DNA of 64,000 nt from Fuerstiella sp. (GTDB lineage Bacteria > Planctomycetota > Planctomycetia > Planctomycetales > Planctomycetaceae), in the NCBI GenBank assembly GCA_029247265.1, contig JAQWLN010000211.1, forward strand, positions 1 through 64,000, written 5' to 3'. Numbering within the stretch: position 1 is the stretch's first letter; the number at the start of each line of letters is the position of its first letter. The notes under the pieces were generated by a model, which saw only the letters and a program-made list of their open reading frames with translations, did not search any database and was not told where the DNA came from. Positions 26,629 through 32,169 of this stretch are shown here, piece by piece. The position numbers and the translations under genes are program-made.

Positions 26629-27555
26629 TCAGCGGCGTTTCTCTTTGGCTTTGGCCGCCTGGTACGCCTGCTCCATCTCTCGCAATGACGCCTCTTCCAT
26701 CGACAGCTTCTGCTCCCGCATGGCGGCTTCTATTGCCTGGAAACGTCGACTGAACTTCGCATTGCTTTTGCGCAACGCTTCTTCCGGGCTGATGCCCCAG
26801 CGGCGAGCGATATTGGCAACGACAAACAGCACGTCGCCCAGCTCGCCCTCAACCCGAGCCTTCACTGCTGAATCGGTAATGTGTTCGTCCGGGATAGGAT
26901 CAACATCAACACCGGCTGTCACTTCCGGAATAATTCCTTCGCTGAACAGCTCGTCTGCGAGTTCCTGAATTTCCTCACGCAGCTTATCGAACAACATTCG
27001 ACGGTCAGGGAAGTCATACCCGACCGATGCCGCCCGCGCAGCAATGCGAGAAGCACGGGCAAGCTGCGGCAGATCCTTTGGAATGCCGTCCAGCTGGGAC
27101 GTCCGCTCATGCTTCTCATTGTTCTTCGCAGCATGCCAGTGCCGCTTCACGTCTTCCGTCGTTTCTGCATGGGCATCCCCAAAGACGTGCGGATGCCGAC
27201 GGACCATCTTGTCCGCAATCTGCTGGATCACGTGCACCAGCTCAAAACGCTTTTCATCTGATGCAATTTGAGCATCAAGAATCACCTGCAGCAACACATC
27301 GCCAAGTTCTTCCTGAATGGCGGCGTTGTCGTCAGAATCGATGGCCTCCAGCAGCTCGTAGGTTTCCTCCAGTGTGTACGGCTTGATAGAAGCCAGCGTC
27401 TGTTGTCGATCCCACGGACAGCCTTCCGGTGAACGCAGTTTGGCAATCACCTCGCACAATCGCTGAAATTCCGGCAGCACCGCGGCAAACTCCGGAGGCT
27501 TGCCAAAACCCGCGGAGACATCCGCAACATCGCTGGCAGGGCTGTTTTCTGTCAT
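26629..27555 (-). CDS. mazG: Nucleoside triphosphate pyrophosphohydrolase MazG
   Basis: A house-cleaning NTP pyrophosphohydrolase that hydrolyses (d)NTPs to NMP and PPi. The start at 27555 (308 residues) is chosen because family homology begins soon after (LPEFQRLCEVIAKLRSPEGCPWDRQQT) and an upstream extension would be unconserved. The first MazG domain has the metal-binding set EETYELLEAID and EELGDVLLQVILDAQ (E-E-x-x-E plus E-x-x-D). The second MazG domain has KLREEIQELADEL and EGELGDVLFVVANIARRWGISPEEAL. The C-terminus SRRFQAIEAAMREQKLSMEEASLREMEQAYQAAK is family-typical. leuA is the gene upstream on the same strand, separated by about 175 bases. Confidence 0.95.
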   Translation of the reverse strand: MTENSPASDVADVSAGFGKPPEFAAVLPEFQRLCEVIAKLRSPEGCPWDRQQTLASIKPYTLEETYELLEAIDSDDNAAIQEELGDVLLQVILDAQIASDEKRFELVHVIQQIADKMVRRHPHVFGDAHAETTEDVKRHWHAAKNNEKHERTSQLDGIPKDLPQLARASRIAARAASVGYDFPDRRMLFDKLREEIQELADELFSEGIIPEVTAGVDVDPIPDEHITDSAVKARVEGELGDVLFVVANIARRWGISPEEALRKSNAKFSRRFQAIEAAMREQKLSMEEASLREMEQAYQAAKAKEKRR

Positions 27556-27730
27556 GCTGCCGGGATCACCTAAGTTACTGCCTCGTGAAATACTCGCGCC
27601 AGAATCAGCATCGATATCTTCGCCAAATACAGTCAGTCGATGGACATGAATTCGGCACACTCAGAGTCGCCCCGCCTCATGCCCCGGGGAATTTATCGGA
27701 CGCTAACGAGACGACTCTGCACTGGAACCG

Positions 27731-29296
27731 TCAGGGACTGTCCGCAGCCACTTCATCCGCCGGTTGTTCAGAAATTCCTTTACGCTCGGCATCCGCTTTA
27801 TTCAACGCCTGCAGATACGCACGAGCTGCCGCTTCAATGATGTCCGTGCTGACACTCTTGCCCATGTAGTGACGACCATGAACATTGATCGTCACCCGAA
27901 CTTCTCCCTGTGCGTCTTTGCCTTCCGAGACGCTGCGAACATTGAATTCCTCAAGTCGCGCCGTCAATTCGATGATACGTTCCATGGCGCGAAACACTGC
28001 GTCAATCGGCCCGTCACCGGTGGCCGCGTCACACAGGACCGGCTGCTCTTCACACTTCAATTCCAGTGTCGCCGTTGGAATTGCTGACGACCCAGCTGAT
28101 GTATGAAAGCTGACCAGTTTCCAGCGTTCCGGTGCATCCGCCAGACGGTTGTCGATTAACGCAATGATGTCGGAATCGTAGACTTCCTTCTTTTTGTCAG
28201 CCAGGACGATGAAGTCATCAAATGCCTTCTGAACGGCGGCGTCATCCAGATCGAAGCCCAGCTCTTTTGTGCGGTCACGAAACGCATGGCGACCACTGTG
28301 CTTCCCCAGGACCAGATTCCGCCCCGAATACCCCACGTCTTCCGGACGCATGATTTCGTAGGTGGACCGCTCCTGCAACATTCCGTGCTGGTGAATGCCC
28401 GCTTCGTGAGCAAAGGCATTCTGCCCGACGATGGCCTTGTTCCTCTGCACTTTCATGCCGGTGATCGATGAGACCAGCTGACTTGTCGGAAACAGTCGCT
28501 CGGTGTTGATCTTCGTATGGACACCGTAGTAATCCGCACGCGTGCGAATGGCCATGACCAACTCCTCCAGAGCGGCATTGCCGGCCCGTTCACCCAGTCC
28601 GTTGATCGTGCACTCGACCTGACGAGCCCCCGCTTCGATCGCCGACAGGCTGTTCGCCACTGCCATGCCAAGGTCGTTGTGACAATGACTGCTGATAATC
28701 GATCGATCAATATTCGAAACGTGCTGCTTCAGATAGGAGATTACCTTGAAGTAGTGACTTGGAGTGGCATAGCCGACGGTGTCCGGAATGTTGACTGTTG
28801 TCGCACCAGCATCAATGGTCTTTTCAACCACTTCGCACAGGAAGTCCAGTTCGGTACGAGCTGCGTCTTCAGGCGAAAATTCGATGTCGTCACAGAATTC
28901 TTTCGCATCCCGAACCGAATGCACAGCGCGATCAATAATCTGCTGCTTGTCCATCTTCAGTTTGTGCTCGCGATGGATGGCGCTGGTGGCCAGAAAAACG
29001 TGAATACGCGGCTTTTCGGCACTCGCCAGCGCTTCTTTTGCCTTTTGAATATCGTCGTCCCGACTGCGAGCCAGCGCGCAGATCGTGGACCGGTCACTGA
29101 ACTGACTGGCAATCATCTGCACGGCTTCGAAGTCACCAGGAGAGGCGATCGGGAACCCAGCCTCGATCACGTCGACACCAAGTTCCACCAGCGCGTTGGC
29201 GACCTTCAGCTTTTCGTTGGTATTCATACTGCAGCCCGGAGACTGCTCGCCGTCGCGCAGTGTCGTGTCGAAAATGATGATCTGGTCGCCGGTCAT
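27731..29296 (-). CDS. leuA: 2-isopropylmalate synthase LeuA
   Basis: Catalyses acetyl-CoA + 2-ketoisovalerate to 2-isopropylmalate, the first committed step of leucine synthesis. The 521-residue product has the DRE-TIM barrel motifs DTTLRDGEQSPG (residues 9-20), HCHNDLGMAV (metal-binding histidines) and NGLGERAGNAALEE. A complete C-terminal LeuA regulatory domain runs from about residue 385 (ATLELKCEEQPVLCDAATGDGP ... TDIIEAAARAYLQALNKA), so leucine feedback inhibition is likely. The start at 29296 has AGGAG 9 bases upstream. A leader peptide and attenuator lie directly upstream at 29352-29471, so transcription is probably also leucine-controlled. No other leu gene is nearby. Confidence 0.96.
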   Translation of the reverse strand: MTGDQIIIFDTTLRDGEQSPGCSMNTNEKLKVANALVELGVDVIEAGFPIASPGDFEAVQMIASQFSDRSTICALARSRDDDIQKAKEALASAEKPRIHVFLATSAIHREHKLKMDKQQIIDRAVHSVRDAKEFCDDIEFSPEDAARTELDFLCEVVEKTIDAGATTVNIPDTVGYATPSHYFKVISYLKQHVSNIDRSIISSHCHNDLGMAVANSLSAIEAGARQVECTINGLGERAGNAALEELVMAIRTRADYYGVHTKINTERLFPTSQLVSSITGMKVQRNKAIVGQNAFAHEAGIHQHGMLQERSTYEIMRPEDVGYSGRNLVLGKHSGRHAFRDRTKELGFDLDDAAVQKAFDDFIVLADKKKEVYDSDIIALIDNRLADAPERWKLVSFHTSAGSSAIPTATLELKCEEQPVLCDAATGDGPIDAVFRAMERIIELTARLEEFNVRSVSEGKDAQGEVRVTINVHGRHYMGKSVSTDIIEAAARAYLQALNKADAERKGISEQPADEVAADSP

Positions 29297-29351
29297 GGGT
29301 CACTCCTGATTGATTCGAGGCTGCACCTGCGAGTTTACCCGACATGGGAAC

Positions 29352-29381
29352 AAAAAAACCCTGAGGCACTGCCTCAGGGTT
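29352..29381 (-). terminator. leuA attenuator terminator hairpin
   Basis: On the minus strand AACCCTGAGGC/GCCTCAGGGTT form a perfect 11-bp stem (29381-29371 with 29367-29357) with a 3-base loop. Seven T follow, beginning within the stem end (29358-29352). It lies 55 bases before the leuA ATG and 42 bases after the leader-peptide stop, where an attenuator terminator is expected. The plus-strand T tract is 9 bases from the stem and less suitable, so this works mainly towards leuA. Confidence 0.85.
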
Positions 29382-29410
29382 TGAAACTTCTTTTTTGATA
29401 AGCATGCGTA

Positions 29411-29420
29411 CCTGAGGCGG
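29411..29420 (-). promoter_or_regulatory. Antiterminator segment of the leuA attenuator
   Basis: CCGCCTCAGG on the minus strand begins 3 bases after the leader-peptide stop codon and repeats the GCCTCAGG of the terminator's 3' arm. It is complementary to CCTGAGGC in the terminator's 5' arm, over 8 consecutive pairs. It can therefore form the 2:3 antiterminator in competition with the 3:4 terminator. The leader coding segment also contains CTGAG, which could pair with its CTCAG as a 1:2 structure. Confidence 0.75.
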
Positions 29421-29423
29421 ACT

Positions 29424-29471
29424 TCACGTTGGAAGTAATAGAAGGCTCAGATTTAGTAGCAGGCTCCTCAT
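29424..29471 (-). CDS. Leucine leader peptide of leuA
   Basis: A 15-codon ORF, MRSLLLNLSLLLLPT, with 8 leucines, ending 127 bases before leuA on the same strand. The leucine codons are CTG, CTA, CTA, CTG, CTT, CTA, TTA and CTT. In the long genes of this window CTG dominates, so the CTA/TTA content is notable and would make translation sensitive to charged tRNA-Leu. The peptide is followed by an antiterminator segment and an intrinsic terminator, the order found in the enterobacterial leu operon leader. The Shine-Dalgarno is weak (GAGG about 14 bases upstream), so initiation may be nearly leaderless if the promoter below is right. The frame is also open upstream, but only this segment has the leucine run. 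Confidence 0.85.
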   Translation of the reverse strand: MRSLLLNLSLLLLPT

Positions 29472-29480
29472 GTGGTTCAG

Positions 29481-29507
29481 ATTATCCTCGGAAAACACGA
29501 TGGTCAA
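29481..29507 (-). promoter_or_regulatory. Candidate promoter of the leuA leader transcript
   Basis: TTGACC (29507-29502) and GATAAT (29486-29481) match sigma-70 -35 and -10 boxes at 5/6 each, with a 15-base spacer that is shorter than ideal. Transcription would begin within a few bases of the leader ATG at 29471. Planctomycete promoters are poorly defined, so this is tentative. Confidence 0.4.
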
Positions 29508-29822
29508 CCCAGAATCGAAGGTGGATGCCCGGTCTCCGTCAATTCCCCTGACACCGTAGCAGTTACTCCGGTTCGGCAGCGCCTCGGGGATTCCGCATAT
29601 TCTATCTCTGAACCCGATAAATCCACGGGCCTGCGGCCGTTCGTCGGTCAGTGAGCAAGCCTGCTCACGGCACAAATCACATGCCACGCCGGAGCACCTC
29701 ACAAGAAAAACGTAATTCGCGCGAACTCTATAGAACCTGCTGCGTCTTCCTCTCTGCACACGCAGCATCGTGCCTCTGCCGACTGCGAACACCAAACCAC
29801 CAGTAGCAACGGAAACAATACA

Positions 29823-29921
29823 ATGATCCTCCTGTCGTCCGGCTTATCAGGCAAACAGAACAGCGTCGGTCAGGTTGTCAATCAACCGGCCACCGACCTG
29901 CTGTATCTCCTGCGCCAATGA
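29823..29921 (+). CDS. Possible 32-codon leader ORF upstream of the tRNA array
   Basis: ATG 29823 to TGA 29921 encodes a 32-residue peptide beginning MILLSSGLSG and ending ATDLLYLLRQ, with seven leucines. The stop codon lies inside TGACACC (29919-29925), which repeats the 3' arm of the terminator 30 bases downstream. The sequence has no known domain. The rest of the gap between the leuA leader and the tRNA array (29508-29822) shows nothing I can support. Confidence 0.3.
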   Translation: MILLSSGLSGKQNSVGQVVNQPATDLLYLLRQ

Positions 29922-29951
29922 CACCTGAGGGACCATCGCGATCGAAAACGC

Positions 29952-29986
29952 AAAGCCCGGTGTCACATATGACACCGGGCTTTTTT
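29952..29986 (+). terminator. Strong intrinsic terminator upstream of the tRNA array
   Basis: GCCCGGTGTCA/TGACACCGGGC form a perfect 11-bp stem (29955-29965 with 29970-29980) with loop CATA, extended by flanking A/T pairs and followed by six T (29981-29986). It is oriented for plus-strand transcripts. No annotated plus-strand gene precedes it, so it ends either a small RNA or the short leader ORF transcript. Confidence 0.8.
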
Positions 29987-30063
29987 CGTATAACAAACAC
30001 ACACATGGAATCTGACATGACCATTCTGCACCGATTGAAACGCACACCCACAACCGACAACTC

Positions 30064-30135
30064 GGGGTTGTGGTGTAACGGCAGCACAGCAGACTTTTAA
30101 TCTGCACGGTGAGGGTTCGAATCCCTCCGATCCCA
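30064..30135 (+). tRNA. tRNA-Lys(TTT)
   Basis: Acceptor GGGGTTG pairs with CGATCCC (two G-T pairs). Anticodon loop CTTTTAA sits on GCAGA/TCTGC; T-loop is TTCGAAT. Discriminator A; CCA not encoded. First member of the array. Confidence 0.88.
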
Positions 30136-30162
30136 TACCGCCCTGTGGCGAATGAACAACCG

Positions 30163-30234
30163 GCACTGGTCGTCCAGCGGCTAAGACTCCGCCTTCGTAA
30201 CGCGGCAACGTGGGTTCGATTCCCACCCGGTGCT
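30163..30234 (+). tRNA. tRNA-Thr(CGT)
   Basis: Acceptor GCACTGG pairs with CCGGTGC. Anticodon loop TTCGTAA on CCGCC/CGCGG has a C-C mismatch at the pair next to the loop. T-arm GTGGG-TTCGATT-CCCAC is perfect. Discriminator T; CCA not encoded. Confidence 0.82.
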
Positions 30235-30297
30235 CTCAGTGAGTCGCAGGCACAACCTGCAAACGCTCTTTGACAACCACTTTCGTTCAATTGCAAC

Positions 30298-30368
30298 GCG
30301 CCCATGATGTAGCGGTAGCCTACTGCCTTGCCATGGCGGAAGCGCGGGTTCAACTCCCGCTGGGCGCA
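30298..30368 (+). tRNA. tRNA-Gly(GCC)
   Basis: Acceptor GCGCCCA pairs perfectly with TGGGCGC. Anticodon loop TTGCCAT on CTGCC/GGCGG. T-arm GCGGG-TTCAACT-CCCGC. The D-arm (GTAG/CTAC) is cramped against the anticodon stem, so the D region is irregular. CCA not encoded. Confidence 0.8.
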
Positions 30369-30516
30369 AACCGGGCGTTTGATCGGGTGCCGTGGCACTC
30401 TGCCAGAACGCCGAACACGTGTACACCGCAGGATGTTTGGTTAGCCGCGTGTCAGCCGGGGAGTTAACCGAAACATGCTTTTTATTTGCGCTGACGATAC
30501 CGTCAGAACTCAATTT

Positions 30517-30591
30517 TGCGGTGGGGCCTGTGCTGGTACGGGCAGGCGGTTGTTAACCGTTCAGACGCAGTTTCGATTCCTGCCACCGCAG
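30517..30591 (+). tRNA. tRNA-Asn(GTT)
   Basis: Acceptor TGCGGTG pairs with CACCGCA. Anticodon loop TTGTTAA on GGCGG/CCGTT (two G-T pairs). T-loop TTTCGATT region with GCAG/CTGC. Discriminator G; CCA not encoded. Confidence 0.82.
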
Positions 30592-30723
30592 CTTGTGGCA
30601 CCGGCCACGGCGGATGCGAGCTAACGCCCCGCGAGAATGTTGTTCGTCGCTGAGAACAGACGGCAGAAATTGACGAGCACAAAATTAATTTCTCGCCCGA
30701 CAATTGTTATACGACGTTGAATG

Positions 30724-30814
30724 GGAAGGACAAGCCAATGGGCGATGGCAGCTGTTTCGAAAACAGTCGAGTGTGCGTGAGCATTCCCTGGGGGTTCGAA
30801 TCCCTCTCCTTCCG
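30724..30814 (+). tRNA. tRNA-Ser(CGA)
   Basis: Acceptor GGAAGGA pairs perfectly with TCCTTCC. Anticodon loop TTCGAAA on GCTGT/ACAGT. A long class II variable arm (about 20 bases) is present, as expected for Ser. T-loop TTCGAAT; discriminator G; CCA not encoded. Confidence 0.88.
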
Positions 30815-30834
30815 CTTTCAACAATTCAGAATTT

Positions 30835-30906
30835 GTGCCTCTGACCGAGCGGCAAAGGTGCCGGGCTTCCACCCCGGTCAGGCGGGTTCGACTCCCGCGA
30901 GGCACT
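30835..30906 (+). tRNA. tRNA-Gly(TCC)
   Basis: Acceptor GTGCCTC pairs perfectly with GAGGCAC. Anticodon loop CTTCCAC on CCGGG/CCCGG. T-arm GCGGG-TTCGACT-CCCGC. The next tRNA begins at the very next base, so 3' processing of this one and 5' processing of the next share a junction. Confidence 0.87.
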
Positions 30907-30981
30907 TGCGGGGTAGTTTCCGCTGGTAGAAATACGTGGCCTTGAACCACGTGTCCGCAGGTTCGATTCCTGCCCCCGCAG
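30907..30981 (+). tRNA. tRNA-Gln(TTG), with C at position 33
   Basis: Acceptor TGCGGGG pairs perfectly with CCCCGCA; T-arm GCAGG-TTCGATT-CCTGC. The anticodon stem CGTGG/CCACG encloses CCTTGAA, giving anticodon TTG but a C where U33 is nearly universal. Discriminator G; CCA not encoded. Confidence 0.8.
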
Positions 30982-30997
30982 TTTATTGTGATCATGC

Positions 30998-31070
30998 GGC
31001 ACCGTAGCCCAACGGAAGAGGCAGTCGTTTCAAAAGCGACACAGTGTGAGTTCGAATCTCGCCGGTGCCA
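30998..31070 (+). tRNA. tRNA with Leu anticodon CAA but short (class I) variable loop
   Basis: Acceptor GGCACCG pairs perfectly with CGGTGCC; D-arm GCC/GGC; anticodon loop TTCAAAA on GTCGT/GCGAC; variable loop only ACAGT; T-arm GTGAG-TTCGAAT-CTCGC; discriminator A. Bacterial tRNA-Leu normally has a long variable arm, so the charged amino acid is uncertain although anticodon and A73 fit leucine. Confidence 0.82.
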
Positions 31071-31179
31071 TCAGGCAGCGCCTGCATTCATGGCGTGGAT
31101 GGTTTGTTACGCATTGATCGTTGCACCGCCGAGATGGTTTATGTGATGCCATCCTTCTGGCACATACAAAACATGATAC

Positions 31180-31254
31180 GCCCTCGCAGAGCAGTCCGGA
31201 GTGCTCGCCATCCTGTCACGGTGGAGATCGTCGGTTCAAATCCGACCGGGGGTG
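31180..31254 (+). tRNA. tRNA-Asp(GTC)
   Basis: Acceptor GCCCTCG pairs with CGGGGGT (G-T at the end and one inside). D-arm GAGC/GCTC; anticodon loop CTGTCAC on CCATC/GGTGG; T-arm GTCGG-TTCAAAT-CCGAC. Discriminator G, as usual for Asp; CCA not encoded. Confidence 0.85.
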
Positions 31255-31335
31255 CTTGAATAACGGCTGATTCGACAGCTCAGACTTCGAACAAAGGAAA
31301 GACCGTTTCGGCGATATCCTGCGTCGTTGGAATTT

Positions 31336-31410
31336 GGCGTGGTAGCCCAACGGCAGAGGCATCCGGCTTAAGCCCGGAACAGTGTGGGTTCGAATCCCAC
31401 TCACGCTATC
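31336..31410 (+). tRNA. tRNA with Leu anticodon TAA but short (class I) variable loop
   Basis: Acceptor GGCGTGG pairs with TCACGCT (G-T at both ends); D-arm GCC/GGC; anticodon loop CTTAAGC on TCCGG/CCGGA; variable loop ACAGT; T-arm GTGGG-TTCGAAT-CCCAC; discriminator A. Closely related in body to the CAA and TAG members. Confidence 0.82.
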
Positions 31411-31423
31411 GATCATTGAACAT

Positions 31424-31498
31424 GGCACCGTAGCCCAATTTGGCAGAGGCGCTCGGCTTAGAACCGAGATGTTGGGAGTTCGAATCTCCCCGGTGCTA
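31424..31498 (+). tRNA. tRNA with Leu anticodon TAG but short (class I) variable loop
   Basis: Acceptor GGCACCG pairs with CGGTGCT; D-arm GCC/GGC; anticodon loop CTTAGAA on CTCGG/CCGAG; variable loop ATGTT; T-arm GGGAG-TTCGAAT-CTCCC; discriminator A. It would read CUA, a codon used three times in the leuA leader peptide. Confidence 0.82.
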
Positions 31499-31503
31499 CT
31501 TTC

Positions 31504-31588
31504 GGGCTTTGTTCCTCATGGCGGTCTGTAAAACCGCTGTCAATAAACGCTGAGGTGGTGAGGAGAGGTTCGATTCCTTCAAAGCCCA
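31504..31588 (+). tRNA. tRNA-Tyr(GTA)-like gene without a D-arm
   Basis: Acceptor GGGCTTT pairs perfectly with AAAGCCC. Anticodon stem GCGGT/ACCGC encloses CTGTAAA (GTA). A long variable region follows, as in tRNA-Tyr. Only about 10 bases separate acceptor and anticodon stems, too few for a D-arm. The T-stem (AGAGG/CCTTC) is imperfect. TTCCTCA in the short 5' spacer is complementary to TGAGGAG in the variable region. It may be a degenerate copy or a structurally novel RNA. Confidence 0.5.
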
Positions 31589-32169
31589 TTGCACAACGAC
31601 CGTCAGGATCGCAATCAGAGCCCCCTCGAAAGCCCCGGCACTGAGATTGCCCGTGGCTTCGCTTCGCCGTGAAAGAAGGCTGTTCCCCCGTGGAGTTATT
31701 GCATTCCGGCCGGTTGACGGAAGCGGACTTAGCACACAGCGCTGCTATTTGCGCAGGAACTGCCGGTATCGTCGCGGAGGAATACAGGTAACAGTGGATT
31801 GCCTCACTGTCGGCATCGACTTCGTATTGACCGACTTTTCAACCATAAAATAGAACCCAATCACGAATGTCGCGACCTGGCTGATTCGTCGAAAAACGAT
31901 TCCGTGAATCGACGAAACTGCCGGCAGCAAATTCATCCTCTCACTCCTCTCACTCCTCTCACTCCTCTCCTCTCCTCTCCTCTCCAATCTAAACCCAGCC
32001 TGCTGGATTTACGGACGTCGGAGCATTTTCGCACGGCAGACGCCACAAAATCTCCGTTCTCTTATATTCATTTGGTCTTACCACCGCGTGTTCTGCCGTT
32101 TAAGCTGAATGCTGACATTCAGCCGGCGCCGGGGATATATCAGCAAATTTGCCTGGGTGAAAACTCCAG
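31589..32169. other. 581-base region between tRNA array and polysaccharide export locus
   Basis: No credible gene on either strand. It contains a C/T-rich tandem repeat (31938-31985) and presumably the promoter of the export locus. Short ORFs here are low-complexity (for example Glu/Arg/Ser repeats read from the tandem repeat) and are not supported. No tRNA T-arm consensus was found beyond 31588. Confidence 0.5.
31938..31985. repeat. C/T-rich tandem repeat upstream of the polysaccharide locus
   Basis: CTCACTCCT occurs three times in tandem and grades into about five copies of the pentamer CTCCT. It ends 184 bases before the first gene of the export locus. Polypurine/polypyrimidine tracts of this kind are prone to length change by slippage. 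Confidence 0.9.

Noticed and set aside
28517-29398. 293-codon open frame opposite leuA
   Set aside because: Antisense shadow of leuA with no recognisable motif; it also runs through the leader region and terminator.
29424-29795. 123-codon reading frame ending in the leucine leader
   Set aside because: Only the last 15 codons are leucine-rich; the upstream part shows no codon bias or family and would cross the proposed promoter. The short leader is the better reading.
29847-30398. Minus-strand ORFs across the tRNA array
   Set aside because: They read through the antisense of several tRNA genes; the peptides are tRNA antisense artefacts.
30421-30475. GGTTAG...TTAACC inverted repeat between tRNA-Gly and tRNA-Asn, considered as another tRNA
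   Set aside because: No T-loop consensus, anticodon arm or acceptor pairing could be fitted.
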